NCBI GenBank assembly: GCA_033032865.1
Contig: JAWHQI010000013.1
Location: 7,750,001 to 7,814,000, forward strand
Reading direction: 5' to 3'
DNA from: Dactylorhiza incarnata
Taxonomy: Eukaryota > Streptophyta > Magnoliopsida > Asparagales > Orchidaceae
DNA: 64,000 bases
The notes under the pieces were generated by a model. That model saw only the letters and a program-made list of their open reading frames with translations, did not search any database and was not told the origin of the DNA. This document shows, one piece after another, positions 1 to 10,997 of the stretch (its first letter is position 1; the number at the start of each line of letters is the position of its first letter). The translations under genes were made by a program, and so were the position numbers.

Positions 1-581
1 ATGTTCCACGGCTGGAGCTCGTGATTTGGGCATTTGCGCAGGAGGTCACAAAGACGCTCCCAAGCTTCTGCGAGGGTTTCCTGCTCAGCTTGCCGGAAGG
101 TGGCGATCTCATGCCGAAGGCTCACAATCTTGTCCACCAGGTGGAATTTGGCGAGAAACTTGGACGCGAGCACATCCCACGTTGCAGCAGTTCCTGGAGG
201 GATAGAATGGAGCCACACCTTGGCTTTGTCACGCAATGAGAATGGAAACAGTCTCAACTTGACTGTTTCATCAGTGATTCCAGCATACCGGAAGGTACCG
301 CAAATGTCGGCGAATTCATCCAAGTGAAGATGTGGGTCTTCTCTGGGAATCCAAGAGAACTGCGCGTTGTTAAGGATGATGTTCAGGATGGCGGGCTTGA
401 TTTCGAACTGATTGTTCATGATGTTAGGCCCAAAACCAGGATACACACTCCCAACTGTAGGAGTGGTATAGTCTCTCATGGTCCTAGGTCTCGGCCTGAC
501 CACTTCATTTTCATCAGCTACCTGACCCACGGCCGGTGCATTTCCCTCTCCAGGATTAGCCTGATTTCCATTAACATCCAT
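1..581 (-). CDS. Athila-type gag, N-terminal part (partial, Ath-1)
   Basis: The reading frame opens at an ATG at 581-579 on the minus strand and stays open to the window edge, about 193 residues. It holds the Retrotrans_gag core: an IPREDPHLHLDEF stretch, LRLFPFSLRDKAKVWLHSIP, then TLAEAWERLCDLLRKCPNH. This arrangement is typical of Athila-lineage Ty3/gypsy capsid proteins, which assemble the cytoplasmic particle that packages element RNA. The PBS and LTR lie directly upstream (to the right), so the start is the first ATG after the leader. No stop or frameshift is seen, so this end may be young. The zinc knuckle and pol would lie off the window. Confidence 0.9.
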   Translation of the reverse strand, partial: MDVNGNQANPGEGNAPAVGQVADENEVVRPRPRTMRDYTTPTVGSVYPGFGPNIMNNQFEIKPAILNIILNNAQFSWIPREDPHLHLDEFADICGTFRYAGITDETVKLRLFPFSLRDKAKVWLHSIPPGTAATWDVLASKFLAKFHLVDKIVSLRHEIATFRQAEQETLAEAWERLCDLLRKCPNHELQPWN

Positions 582-766
582 GGTGGCAGCAGCACGGAGA
601 CGCGCCGGCAGGGTACGCTCTATTTCAGGGTCAAATGCTGCGCACTTACCAGGATCTCTTCTATGTATACACCGCTATTCAACACAAAACAGAAAAAAAA
701 AATAATAAAAAAAACAAAGACCTTTAAAAGGATCTCCAAAGAAAAACAAATCGTACACGCTTGCAG
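582..766 (-). other. 5' leader of Ath-1 between PBS and gag
   Basis: Untranslated leader of the Athila element. It contains an A-rich run (plus-strand 689-720) and no ORF consistent with gag. Confidence 0.6.
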
Positions 767-784
767 TCCCCAGCAACGGCGCCA
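767..784 (-). other. Primer-binding site, tRNA-Asp type (Ath-1)
   Basis: Read on the minus strand this is TGGCGCCGTTGCTGGGGA, complementary to the 3' end of plant tRNA-Asp except for one base. Six bases separate it from the LTR end. tRNA-Asp priming is usual for the Athila/Tat branch. Confidence 0.85.
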
Positions 785-790
785 AAAACT

Positions 791-2314
791 TGATGCGCTA
801 ATTCAACACTGCTAATTAGCAGGCACGAAATGCGATACGACGATAGTGCACTGGTCGCTCAAGTAATAAAATAGGGAGAAACTCCCCGAATATCGTTCTC
901 AAAGGACCGCAAGTTGGGTAGTACGATTTGCTCAAACCAGGAAATCAGTTAAAAGGGTTAATAAGTATCAACGGGAGGTTTGGTTTGGGATCCTATGCTA
1001 TTGCAAAATAAAGAGATATGCGGGTCAAAACTCTGCTTCGCAAGGCGAGATGGATGCAACGGACGCGATGCCGTGCTTCGGAAGGCGCGTGGACAGAATG
1101 TAACTATGACGGTTGAGGGTCGCACACACCTCTTCTCTAAACATCACCACTAGCAATTGCTAGTGGCTTCACACACAACGAATCTCAGAAATCACTAGGA
1201 AAAAGGATATTCATGCCCTCACAACAACATTGCATATGAACACAAGCAATAATCCTTAAGATTAACTTAACAAGCATTCATAAAACAACAACAAAGAAGT
1301 TCAAGCATCAAAGGTTAGAGAGGACCACAAAGAAGAATTCACGTCTTGGGTTCATGGCTGGAATGAGAGGTTGTCGGGCTCTCTCCGGACTCGGCCCTCA
1401 TATGGTGAGCTTGGCTCGAAGGAGGCTGTCACCGCTCCTACGATCTTCAGCGCTTCTCTGATCTCTCGGCGAGGAATGTTTGAGCTAATGGTGGAGAAAG
1501 CTTCCTAGTGCTCCCGGATGGAAGGATGGAGGTGGAAATCACCGGAAATGGCCTCTATGGTGGTGGAGATGAAGGGGAAGCCTTCAGCCCTCAAGAGCAG
1601 CGGGAAGGAAGTGATTTCCCGCTCTCTGAATCGCATCAGTCCGTCTCCAATCGCCCTCTTCTCGTTGATTGCCTCGATTCCTGCTTTTTATAGCAAACAG
1701 GCTGAAAAATGTTCACGCACGGTCGAACGCATGACCGTGCGCAGACCGTGCAATATTAACGGATAAAATATGGCTTGGGGAAGAAGCTGCGCCGCCCGTG
1801 CGATTTGATCACGCACGACCAATACCGCCAGTGCGTTCAAACCCACGAGTAAACTCCGACGCTCTGAAATCACAAAGACACAGGTCGACCGTGCATTTTA
1901 CTCACGCACGGGCGAATCCGCCCGTGTGTCAAAACGCACGAGTAAACTCCGACGCTCCATTTTCTGCCCAGACACAAACGCACGACCGCAACCGACCGTG
2001 CGTCAAGGAAACGCACGATCGTGCGATATGCACAGAAATTACTTCTGGGGAAAACGGGACGATTAGGTCACCTGCATACAAGATATAACAGCTGGGAATA
2101 CACGTCCAACATCAGAAAAACATAAAAGAGGGGAAGGGGAGCACCATGTTCTTACCCCCAACAACAAGGAATGCAATTGCACACCGAAATGAGCTTAATA
2201 GTGCACCTAGCATGGAATAATACATATGAATGAAAACGTGCCTAAAATGTGGTGCAAAGACTAGAATATTAGCCCAAATGAGTCCAAAAATATATATAGA
2301 AATGGGACTCATCA
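791..2314 (-). mobile_element. Ath-1 5' LTR (Athila-like gypsy)
   Basis: A 1524-bp LTR bounded by TG (791) and CA (2314), adjacent to the tRNA-Asp PBS. In element orientation it begins TGATGAGTCCCATTTC, as do the Ath-E LTRs at 47492-49035 and 53395-54939. It also shares the block with 'gcttcgcaaggcgagatgga' near 1036. A TATA-like box (CTATAAAAAG on minus) lies at 1685-1693, downstream of a palindrome array. The element inserted into Tat-A; the expected TSD at 2315-2319 (GTGTC) cannot be confirmed because the other end is outside the window. Confidence 0.9.
1710..2030. repeat. U3 array of GCACG(A/G)xCGTGCG palindromes (Ath-1)
   Basis: Repeated imperfect palindromes such as cgcacggtcgaacgcatgac, accgtgcgcagaccgtgc and gcacgatcgtgcga, spaced by tens of bases. 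The array lies immediately upstream of the TATA-like box in element orientation. Equivalent arrays occupy the same place in the Ath-E LTRs. Confidence 0.8.
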
Positions 2315-2618
2315 GTGTCCACGCGAGCTTCCTCTGCCGAAGTCTTCTTGGAGGCTGATCACAAACCCAACCGTCTTTCCAAGGATGAATACCTCTCCTT
2401 TCTTGTAAAACATATGATCCAAAAACCAGATCGTGGTGAGACCGCCCAGAGAAGGTGAAGGATTAAATTTTGGAGAGGAGAACAAGTTCGTCATTCCCAT
2501 CGATCACTTTGATTATGGGCTGAAACTTCCTCTTCCTTGGGAAATTCTTGAGGTGATGGAGTATTACGGATTTGTTCTCACTCAGTTGCCTCCAAATTTG
2601 ATCGGTCTTATCAATGTC
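2315..2618 (+). pseudogene. Antisense additional ORF of Tat-A, first part
   Basis: Translation gives KDEYLSFLVKHMIQKP, then after a +1 shift near 2430 a stretch with FVIPIDHFDYGLKLPLPWEI and VMEYYGFVLTQLPPNLIGL. This matches the 'putative gypsy-type transposase' domain (PF04195-like) found in antisense extra ORFs of Tat elements. The frame runs into the Sire-A insertion and resumes on the far side at 41822 with a single copy of the ATGTC target site. Function of this protein family is unknown. The start is lost because Ath-1 cut the element at 2315. Confidence 0.7.
2614..2618. repeat. Target-site duplication ATGTC, left copy (Sire-A)
   Basis: ATGTC directly precedes the TG of the left LTR and recurs at 41817-41821 directly after the right LTR. 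Confidence 0.95.
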
Positions 2619-2859
2619 TGAAGTATCTAGTTGCTTACCAAAATCACCTAGAGGGGGTGAATAGGTGATAACTGCGTCATTTGCGGAATGACTACTTGAT
2701 TAAAACATAAACAAATAAAGCAAATCACAATCACAGACAACACAAGGAATTTATAGTGGTTCCCCGATCTTGGGTAATCCACTTTCCAGCCTCACCAATC
2801 AAGCACCACAGCTTGCCTTGACAACTTCTCAAAATCTCAGATCAAGAACGATCCTACAA

Positions 2860-2966
2860 TCTCGGAGTCATAACTCCTACAACTCGGAGGCAAAACTCCT
2901 ACAAACTCGGAGGCACCGCTCCTACAAATCGGAGGCACACTCTCCTACAACTCAGAGAAAAACTCT
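2860..2966. repeat. Tandem mini-hairpins in the Sire-A leader
   Basis: Five units of about 20-23 bp, each able to fold: GGAGT 2864-2868/ACTCC 2873-2877, GGAG 2886/CTCC 2896, GGAG 2909/CTCC 2919, GGAG 2931/CTCC 2942, AGAG 2954/CTCT 2963. The last stem differs from the others on both arms in a pair-preserving way. The array lies in the region transcribed downstream of the TATA box. Confidence 0.65.
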
Positions 2967-3160
2967 CCTACAAGAAAATGATATTGAGGACAATGAAATA
3001 CTTAATAAAACTTGTACAAATCTGAACTTTTGAGATCTTCTTCCTCCTAGAGTCTTGAAAAACTTTGGCTAGAAGAAGAGGAAGAAACGATTAAAATCCC
3101 AGATATAATTTCTACGATTCGACACAATCCAATAGATTGTTGTAGATGATTAGAGCGCTG

Positions 3161-3163
<3 letters not shown>

Positions 3164-3199
<36 letters not shown>
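3164..3199. repeat. (GA)n microsatellite
   Basis: About 18 GA units. The sister LTR has only a short interrupted GA stretch at about 40799-40817, so the run probably expanded after insertion. Confidence 0.95.
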
Positions 3200-3202
<3 letters not shown>

Positions 3203-3302
3203 TTCAACAATGGCCGAAGGCAGCAACTTCTTCATGATGATCCGATCGAATACAAGAATAGAGAGATTAGAATTAGGGTTAAGATAAGACCGGATAGAGG
3301 CC

Positions 3303-3310
3303 TTATATAA
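3303..3310 (-). promoter_or_regulatory. Probable TATA box of the Sire-A 3' LTR
   Basis: TTATATAA at 3303-3310 (left LTR); TTATATAG at 40923-40930 is the equivalent in the right LTR. It lies about 140 bp downstream of the CTCGAGA array in element orientation. Confidence 0.55.
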
Positions 3311-3449
3311 CAATCATAAGTAACGGCTAAGAGGCCTTGATTTAAGGTAGGATTAACCTTAACACCACTCACACGTGCCGTAAAGTCCGTCAGAAGAAAA
3401 TAAATTCCCGTTAGGAACCAGTATTCAAAGCAGCACAGGAACAAAATAT

Positions 3450-3860
3450 TTTCTCGAGACAATATGGATTTATCGAGAAATAGATTTGACTTCTTGAGAA
3501 ATGAACTTTACATCTCGAGAAATGGCTGCAGGAAATCGAGATAAGGCTAGAAAAAGCTTTCAAGAAGACTGGAAGAGAATTTCTCAAGAACAAAGGGACT
3601 TCTCGAGAAATGGCTTGGATTTCTCGAGAGAACATAAGACTTCTCGAGAAACCGCAGAGAAAAACTTTCAAAGGAAAATAGAGATGATGTCTCGAGAATA
3701 ATTAAGACTTCCCGAGAAATGAATTTAACTTCTCGAGAAATAAAGGACTTCTTGAGAAATTCCTTAGAAACAAAAGAATAGAAATCAGAGAAATAATTCT
3801 CGATAGCTAAAGAGGACTTCTGGAGAAATGAATTGGATTTCTCGAGAGATACCTTTGATT
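3450..3860. repeat. U3 array of TTCTCGAGAAAT motifs (Sire-A left LTR)
   Basis: Eight exact CTCGAG palindromes plus many one-base variants (TTCTTGAGAA, TTCCCGAGAA, TTCTCAAGAA) in about 400 bp. The right LTR has eleven exact copies at 41090-41500. Confidence 0.9.
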
Positions 3861-4196
3861 TCTATAGAAATACCCATAGAAAAATTTCTGAACTTTTCTC
3901 CTTTCTTCTCTAGAACACCAACAACTCTTCCACCTCCCAAGCTTCAAGAGTCTTGAGAATAAAGTGTATCCCAATAGAGAGATCACGCATGAGTCAACAC
4001 CATGTTCCACACAATGAGGGATTACATTGCATGAGATTGTGTTTAATGACCCATTGTGATCTGACATTGGTCTACACTTAGCATTTATAACCTGCAAGAT
4101 CATAACTAAAAGACAATATCAAATACACTAGCAATTCACCTCGGTTCAAGGGTGACTTCTCACAAATCTAGGCTATTGTGGATTCAATACCCAACA

Positions 4197-4211
4197 ATCT
4201 CCCACTATTTG
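4197..4211 (-). other. Polypurine tract of Sire-A
   Basis: Minus strand reads AAATAGTGGGAGAT directly against the LTR start TGTTGGG. It primes plus-strand DNA synthesis. It differs from the stricter GGGGGAGAT seen in Sire-B and Sire-H. Confidence 0.75.
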
Positions 4212-4412
4212 TAGAAGTCAGAACCCTATGCACTAAGGTGAATTGCAACAAAATAATAACATAATAATAAAATATAAAATGCATATCACAGTTGAAACAA
4301 CAAAGACCATCAAAATAAAAAATTATGTATGTAAACAAGATTATCTTAAATGAATTAGAGTTCACTTAATCTCTCTAATAAAAGATTTTGAAAGGTCTAA
4401 GATACTATCCTT
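4212..4412 (-). other. Sire-A 3' untranslated spacer
   Basis: AT-rich stretch between the ORF3 end and the PPT. No coding signal seen. Confidence 0.5.
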
Positions 4413-6117
4413 CAATGGCTCCTTCTCTTCTTTTCTTGTCTCTTGAAATAGACATAAGTCTTGGGATGATACTTTGGAGGAGGAGGTGGACCTTGTGGAT
4501 TGTCATATCCATGGCATTTGTAATTAATCCTTCTCTTGGTCATACTCATTTCATACTTCTTCCACTCTTCCTAACTATAGTAGTCTTGAACCTTCATGCC
4601 ACCATCATTTACTAGCTTGAGGGTGTCAAGAATGATTACCCTTGAATCTGGACTCCAGGTTTCAGCAGCTTCTACTGCAAGACCCTTACCTGATCCTTCA
4701 TAACTTCTTACAGGGATAGATCTACTAGCAGAATGACCTTCTCCATACTTCCTTTTCCTTGACCCTGGCACTATGGACTGAACTTTAGATTGGTCTGCAG
4801 GCCAGACTTGAGTATAGTCAACAGGAGGAACATATCCAGGTTGCCCTTCAGGTCTAGGTGAAAATTGAGGTTGATCAGGATGGATTGCATACTCAGGAAT
4901 AATCTCATTATGCATCCACACAGCAGTCTTTGAAGTGTAAGCATTGATATCTGCAATTGATATCTGCAATCTGCTTCTGAACACCAAAACTTAACTGCTC
5001 AAACTGATAAGCCCAATTTCTTTGAAGCTGAGAGACTTGATAATCCAAAAGCTCTGCCATTTTATCCTCCCCCTTTCTGACTTCTACAGATAGGGTTTGG
5101 AGTACATATTCCTTGAACTGACCAATCTCATCTATGATCTTAAAAGTATTTTCTTCTGCTTTTCCTTCAATAGAGTCTTGAACTTTTCTTACCTGGATAG
5201 TTTGTTCAAAAACTTTGCCCATGCACTTAGCATAATGATCTATTGCTTTACCACCTTGAGTGACAAGCTTCTTAAGATTATCAGTGTTAGCTTGAACTTC
5301 AGCTAATCCTTTGCTCATCTCTTTTTCAACAGCAGAGATCCTGGCATGCACACCTTGAATAGAACTTTCAAACTTCTCTCTTTGCTTATTCAGCATTATT
5401 TTAATCTGACCAAGAAGAGACTCTGCATCATGCATATGAGGTGAAGGACGTGGAGGAGGTAGAATATTTGTCCTCCAATCATGAATTTTTTCTAGAATTA
5501 CAGAACCGACTTTCCTTTGGGCAGATGATGGAATCTCATCCTCTCCCTCACTGACATGCTCAGATAGAGCAGCCTGGCCTTCACCCAAAACAGGCTCCTT
5601 CTCCCCCTCAACATCTATCGGGGGAGCACTAAGTCTTCATCATCATTATCAGCAAATTCTAGGTCAGCCCCTGACCCTGCCTGATGGAAACTAGGACTGT
5701 GCTCTTCATGATAATCTTTTCCAATGTCTGCAACAGTATCTGCTACAATGTCTACCACTGACTATGTAAGCAAAACTTCAGATATAACAACTGGAGGAGG
5801 TGAAATAGGACTATTATCACTTATGGTGGAGGGGATGGCATCTTCAAGGAGAATTTCAGGAACTGATGGAGATGGAACTGAACTCAGAGTTGGAGCTGGT
5901 TCTTGTTGATGAACTGTCTGTTGAGGTGGTAATTGTTGTTGAGGTAGAGTAGGTTCTTGAGGAGGAACTGGTTGAGCACATGAAGGCTGAGGAGGGGAGG
6001 GGATCCGGAGAGACAGGCTGATTTCCATTAGCATTAGAAGGCTCAGGATCCCCCTTTGAAGATGCACCTGCATGCACTGGCTTAGTGATCCTTATGACCC
6101 ACCTCTGTATTGTGGTG
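4413..6117 (-). pseudogene. Sire-A third ORF (post-pol), C-terminal two-thirds
   Basis: Read right to left this continues the ORF3 frame from 24397 after removing Sire-B and one TGGTG copy. It gives a Ser/Pro/Gln-rich linker (about 5760-6077, with PPQEPTLPQQQLPPQQ), an acidic stretch, then a long amphipathic coiled coil at 4908-5588 (QREKFESSIQGVHARISAVE onward). A basic C-terminus follows with RKRKYGEG near 4740 and, past a stop at 4571, NPQGPPPPPKYHPKTYVYF to about 4413. Some Sireviruses carry an env-like or unknown ORF here; no signal peptide or membrane segment is visible, so an envelope role is not supported. Several frameshifts and stops. Confidence 0.65.
6113..6117. repeat. Target-site duplication TGGTG, left copy (Sire-B)
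   Basis: TGGTG before the left LTR and again at 24397-24401 after the right LTR. Removing Sire-B restores the ORF3 frame of Sire-A. Confidence 0.95.
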
Positions 6118-6394
6118 TGAAAGTGAGGTTAGATCTTAAATTACCTCTAGAGGGGGGGGGGGGGGGTGAATAGAGTATTAAAACTTTTTTCCTTAGTTTT
6201 ATTGCGGAATTAAAAATACTGATATAAGTATATGTGTAGCAGAATGATTTATAAAACTAAAATAAAATGAATAATGAAAACATCACACAGCACAAGCAAC
6301 ACAGAAATTCACAGGCACAAGGACACAAGTAATTTTATAGTAGTTCCCCAATAAACTTAGGTACGTCTACTCTTCTACCACACTTGGTAGGATC

Positions 6395-6540
6395 CACTAG
6401 GATTGTTGATCAGGTGCCCTCACACCAAGGGGTTTTGGTTCAGGTGTCCACACACCACAGAGCTTTTGATCAGGTGCTCAAAACCAACAGGATTTTTTGA
6501 TCAGGTGTCTTGCCACCAATGGGGTACACTTTTGAAGGGA
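6395..6540. repeat. Tandem GGTG...CACC hairpin repeats in the Sire-B leader
   Basis: Four units of about 30 bp beginning TGATCAGGTG or GTTCAGGTG. Each has GGTG and CACC (or ACC) arms, e.g. GGTGCCCTCACACC, GGTGTCCACACACC and GGTGTCTTGCCACC. The sister copy is at about 14430-14560. Confidence 0.65.
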
Positions 6541-7316
6541 GTATTATCCCTATACAAGATGGGATAGAGAGGGGTTTAGATGTTATTCTTTATCAAGATG
6601 CTGAGAGAAGACTCTAGTGGATGTATGTTGAAAAATGCTCCCTCTGTATGATATGAAGTTGTTTGACAGTATGAGGATGGAAGCTTCTTCTTGAATGAGT
6701 GATCTTCCTGTAGCTGATTAAACTGAGAGAACAAGTTCTCCAATTTGTTGTTGCTCTTTTGAAGATCTAGACTTGCAGCAAATGACTGAGAGAAGTGTTG
6801 ATGATGTTCTCAGTATGTAAGAGCTGCTTAGAGGAAGAAGATGAAGATCTGTTTTGCTTTTGTTCTTCCTGTATTTCTCTCTTTCTTTTCCTGTACAGAA
6901 AAACTGTAATATGTTTTGTATTGATATTGTCGTGAAAAACTGCTATATATTAATCTGCTATATGATGAGTTGTCTCCTGCTGTCGTGTAAAGTTGTTGTC
7001 CTCTTTTCTTTTCTTTTTGAAAATCTCTGGCTGATTTAAGACAAATTCCCTATTTTAAGGAACAAAATGCGCTGAAGAGATATCAGTACAGTACTGCATA
7101 TCTGATACGCCGCTTACTTTTTTCCTTTTACATGAAATATCCTTTTCTGCTGGATGTCAACGACTATAACTTGAAATAATAAAAGGAAATATATTTTCCT
7201 TACTTGATCTGATAGAAAGAGTCGTTGCTGTAGTCGATCTGAGTTCAGAGAATGAAATGATATAATCTTCTGAAATAAATCTGCTGTATAGAGAATTTTC
7301 ATTGATCTCAAGATTT

Positions 7317-7770
7317 TTCGTCGAACACAATATTTAGTTCGTCGACCTCAAATGAATCTTGCTGGAAGAATTAATTTTGTTGACCTGTGGAGAACTTTCG
7401 TCGATCTGAAGGTGTTCGTCGAACGCAGACTGGAGTTCGTTGAACGGAAGGATTTGTCGACCGCTGAGCCTGGAAAGATTCGTCGACCGCTGAGCTTGAG
7501 CAAAATCGTCGACCGCTGAGCCGGGGTCTATTTTTCGATCGCTGAGACGGGATCATCGACCGCTGAGACGAGCTTGAAACAAGCCATTCGTTGAACGCAG
7601 AATGTAAGCCGTTCGTCGAACGCAGAACGCAAGCCGTTCGTTGAACGCAGAGGGCATGCCGTTCGTCGAACGCAGAGAGCCTGCCATTTGTCGAACACAG
7701 AGAGCCTGCCGTTCGTCGAACGAGAGAGCAGTTTGTCGAACGCAGTATGGAGTTCATCGAACGCAGAATC
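7317..7770. repeat. U3 array of GTTCGTCGAACGCAG and TCGTCGACCGCTGAG motifs
   Basis: More than a dozen copies of a short unit centred on TCGTCGA, many ending GCAGA or GCTGAG, spaced 15-45 bp. The same array is in the other LTR, split by Cop-C into 15300-15525 and 24030-24255. Confidence 0.9.
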
Positions 7771-7894
7771 TGAATGAATTCTTGAGTTCTAACAGCCTAA
7801 ACTCTTGACCCATAAACTATACATTGGGGTCAACTTGATCCTTTGTCAACATATAGTGATCCTAGCCCAAATCAGAAATTGGGTTGTTCCAACA

Positions 7895-7906
7895 ATCTCC
7901 CCCTAT
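7895..7906 (-). other. Polypurine tract of Sire-B
   Basis: Minus strand ATAGGGGGAGAT abuts the LTR start TGTTGG. Further GGGGGAG copies lie at about 8323-8455, making a multi-PPT cluster. Confidence 0.85.
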
Positions 7907-8854
7907 TTGGGTTAGGACACTATTTGACAAAAATTGAAAGTAAACAAACAATAATACAGCAAAAACAACAGAGCATAAATATATCTGATATATTTTAAAT
8001 AATTTATCAGATATAAAATAAATAGTACTCTGAGTTTTGAAATTACATTTCAATAAAAACTAATAAAAAGAACCTTTGATTTTCTCTGAAATCTGACATC
8101 TGAGTTCTGAATTCTGATCGGATAATTCTGAATTCTGATGTTTTCTGAACAATATCTGCTATGTTTCAGCTTTCTAAATTTGATCTGAACTGAATCTTTA
8201 TAATCTGAATATGTTATCTGCCATAACTGAAATGTGAACCTGAACTTGAGCTAAAACAATTACTGCATCTGAATTTGCATTATGTGTAGCTTGTTCAGAA
8301 GTCATCTTGCCCTTTCTGAAAGCATCTCCCCCTGAGAGTGTCTCCCCCTGAGACTAGAGGTTCTTCAAATTTCTCCCCTTGCCTAGTTTATAGAATAACT
8401 CCCCCTGAGCAAAACACTGCATCAAATGGAGCTTATTTATAAAAACTTCTCCCCCTGCCTAGTTTCAGTAAGGCCTGAAGCTAGGCCCCTAGAAGAAGGG
8501 ACATTTGATGGAGGTAGGGAAGGATGCAAGATTGTCATTGCTATTGTTCCTGCACAATAAAATAGAGATCAAGTGCAAAGGGAACTAGAAAGAGAAGCAA
8601 TTATTTAGACATTCAGCTAAAATAAAAAATTTGATTAATGATGACAAACAGAAATAAAAAAAAGAGCTTCAGAAAAACTGGGTTCGACGAAAAATGAATT
8701 TTCGTCGATCTCGGTTCGACGAACTTGATGACTTCGTCGATCTCCGTTCGACAAAAAACTAAATTTTGTCGGGCTCAGTTCAATGAAGAGATGGGTAAGT
8801 AGAAAACTTAAATTTTTTAACAGATTGAGTCTGCATCTATCATTCCTAGCTGAT
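7907..8854 (-). other. Sire-B post-pol noncoding region with repeated PPT-like motifs
   Basis: No ORF in frame with pol. CTCCCCCTG (plus strand) occurs several times between 8320 and 8460. At 8675-8785 there is a cluster of the element's own LTR motif (GGTTCGACGAAxxx, TTCGTCGATCTC). The end of RNase H grades into this cluster. Confidence 0.7.
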
Positions 8855-9202
8855 TTATAAAGAAATATGTTTCTTTTCATCCAAGGGTTTGGTGAAAATA
8901 TCAGCTCTTTGCAAATCAGTAGAGATGAATTGTAGGCAAATTTTATTTTTATCCACATTATCCCTGATAAAGTGGTGACTAATTTCTATGTGTTTAGTCC
9001 TACTATGGAGAACTGGATTTTGTGCTATAGATATTGCACTAGTATTGTCACAAAATATAATTGAATTATTTAAGTTGACACCATAGTCTAGGAGCTGATT
9101 TTCTATCCATAATATCCATGAGCAGCAACTGCCTGCAGTTATATATTCAGCTTCAGCTGTTGATGTAGATACAGATGTTTGTTTCTTACAAAACCAAGAC
9201 AC
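8855..9202 (-). pseudogene. Sire-B RNase H domain
   Basis: Copia RNase H C-terminal half: STAEAEYITAGSCCSWILWI, then a CDNTSAISIAQNP block and SRTKHIEISHHFIRDNVDK, ending ADIFTKPLDEK. This is the end of the copia polyprotein, which degrades the RNA strand during reverse transcription. The frame is broken from RT to its right. Confidence 0.85.
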
Positions 9203-10347
9203 AAGCCTATCACCAAGAAACTGGCAAGTTCCTGATGTGCTTTTCCTATCTACTCTACATCCAACATAATCTGAATCTGAGAATCCAGTTAATTAAAATT
9301 TAGATGTTGTTGGATACCAAAGTCCTAGAATAGGGAAACCCTTTATATATCTCAAAATTCTTTTTAATAAAATTAGGTGAGATTCTTTGGGGTTAACTTG
9401 GAATCTAGCACAAACACAGGTAACAAACATTATATCTGGCCTACTTGCTATTAAATAAAGTAATGAGCCAACAATTGCTCTATATACTTTCTGATCAATA
9501 GGTTTCCCTGATTCATCAGTATCAACAACAGCATTACAGGGCATGGTTGTTTTCATGGTGGAAGAATCAGACATACCAAATCTTTTCACTAATTCCTTAG
9601 CATACTTAGATTGGGATATGAAGATTCCATTTGGAGTTTGCTTCACTTGAAGACCAAGGAAGTATGATAGTTCACCCATACTACTATTTCAAATTTAGAT
9701 TGCTTTAGATTAGAAAATCTTTTGCATAAGTTTGAATCAGTAGAGCCAAAGCTGATGTCATCTACATATATTTGAACTAGTAGAGTTTGATTTTTATGTA
9801 TCCTGAAAAATAGTGTTTTATCTACTATGCCTCTACAGAATTTATTCTCTAAAAGAAAACTAGCTAAGGTCTCATACTATGCTCTGGGAGCTTGTTTAAG
9901 ACCATAGAGAGCTTTATTAAGCTTAAATACAAAAGTGGAGTGAGTTGGAGAGATGAAACCTGGTGGTTGTTCCACATAGACTTCTTCTTTGATTTCTCCA
10001 TTCAAGAATGCACTCTTTACATCCATTTGATAAACCTTGAATTTCTTGTATGCAGCAAATGCAAGGAAGATCTTGATTGATTCTAACCTTGCAACTGGAG
10101 CAAAATTCTGATCATAATCTATTCCTTCTTCCTGTTAGTATCCTTGAGCTACCAGTCTAGCTTTGTTTCTCACAATATTGCCATCTGCATCTAGCTTGTT
10201 CGTGTAGACCCATTTGGTTACAATGACTGGATGATTCTTTGGTCTAGGAACCAATTCCCAAACTTTGTTTGTCTCAAACTGATTATGCTCCTCTTGCATA
10301 GCAATGATCCAGTTGGGATCTTGTTCTGCATCTTGTAGGGATTGAGG
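9203..10347 (-). pseudogene. Sire-B reverse transcriptase, degenerate
   Basis: Three-frame reading of the minus strand gives [63 protein letters not shown] and (9293-9679) MGELSYFLGLQVKQTPNGIF, in the right order for copia RT. The catalytic YVDD is present at about 9760. At least three stops and one frameshift interrupt it, so it cannot be translated as one protein. Confidence 0.85.
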
Positions 10348-10997
10348 TTAAATCTGAGAGAGAAAACAAGTATGCATCATATTCTGATTTGCTTGATGCA
10401 TTGTTTGCACACCTGCTGAAATATCACCAATGATTTGAGATATTGGATGATCTCTAACTGTGATGTGATCAACAGTTGGAGTGGGTTCAGCAATAATATC
10501 CACTTGGGGAATTTGTTCAGCGGTTATATCCCGTGGAAGATGTTCTGCTGTTATCTGATTTGAACTGTTAGCAAAAACTGGATGATTTTCTTCTTCACTT
10601 TCTTCAGCATCCTGCTGTACAGGATTTAGAAATCCATCTTTCTGTAGAGATAATTGATCTAGTTGCTGACATAGTGTAGGTACCTGCAAATTTTCTATGG
10701 TAGAAGAATTCTTCTACTTGTAAAACATATTAGTTTCATCAAAGGAAACATGCATAGATTGTTCAATTTTAAGAGAAGATTTTTATAAATCCTATATGCC
10801 TTGCTGATTAAAGAATAGCCTAAGAAAATTCCTTCTTCAGATTTTGGTTCAAATTTCCTAAGATATTTGTTATCATTTTTGTGAGCAAAACATTTATAAC
10901 CAAATGCTCTAAAATAGTTAAGTTTAGGTTTCTTCCCTTTAAGTAACTCATAGGGAGTCTTACCCTTAAGTTTGTGTATCAAACTTCTATTCAACAC
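10348..10997 (-). pseudogene. Sire-B integrase C-terminal region and linker to RT
   Basis: 10695-10997 gives TPYELLKGKKPKLNYFRAFG and EGIFLGYSLISKAYRIYK, the conserved region after the copia integrase core. 10348-10689 is the acidic, low-complexity linker before RT (HPVFANSSNQITAEHLPRD). One frameshift separates the two. Confidence 0.8.

Larger units (their letters stand above)
2619..4196 (-). mobile_element. Sire-A 3' LTR
   Basis: 1578 bp, TG...CA, starting TGTTGGGTATTG in element orientation and ending near the ATTCACCCCCTCTAGG block common to Sirevirus LTRs. It aligns along its whole length with 40219-41816. It holds a U3 CTCGAGA array (3450-3860), a TATA box (3303-3310) and a leader hairpin array (2860-2966). 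A (GA)n run at 3164-3199 is far shorter in the sister LTR. Confidence 0.93.
6118..7894 (-). mobile_element. Sire-B 3' LTR
   Basis: 1777 bp, starting TGTTGGAACAACCC in element orientation and ending ...CTCACTTTCA. It contains a 15-G run (6152-6166), a leader repeat array (6395-6540) and the U3 GTTCGTCGAACGCAG array (7317-7770). It is homologous to 14151-15531 plus 24030-24396. Confidence 0.93.

Noticed and set aside
3047..3313. ORF with repeated Ser-Leu residues
   Set aside because: It is the translation of the (GA)n microsatellite in an LTR.
6854..7039. Hydrophobic ORF repeated at 14889-15083
   Set aside because: Both copies lie in the two LTRs of Sire-B; repetition follows from LTR identity.
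7317..7770. Regularly spaced short repeats resembling a CRISPR array
   Set aside because: Repeat unit is short and degenerate, spacers are themselves repeats, the block is within a plant LTR and recurs in the sister LTR; no Cas genes.
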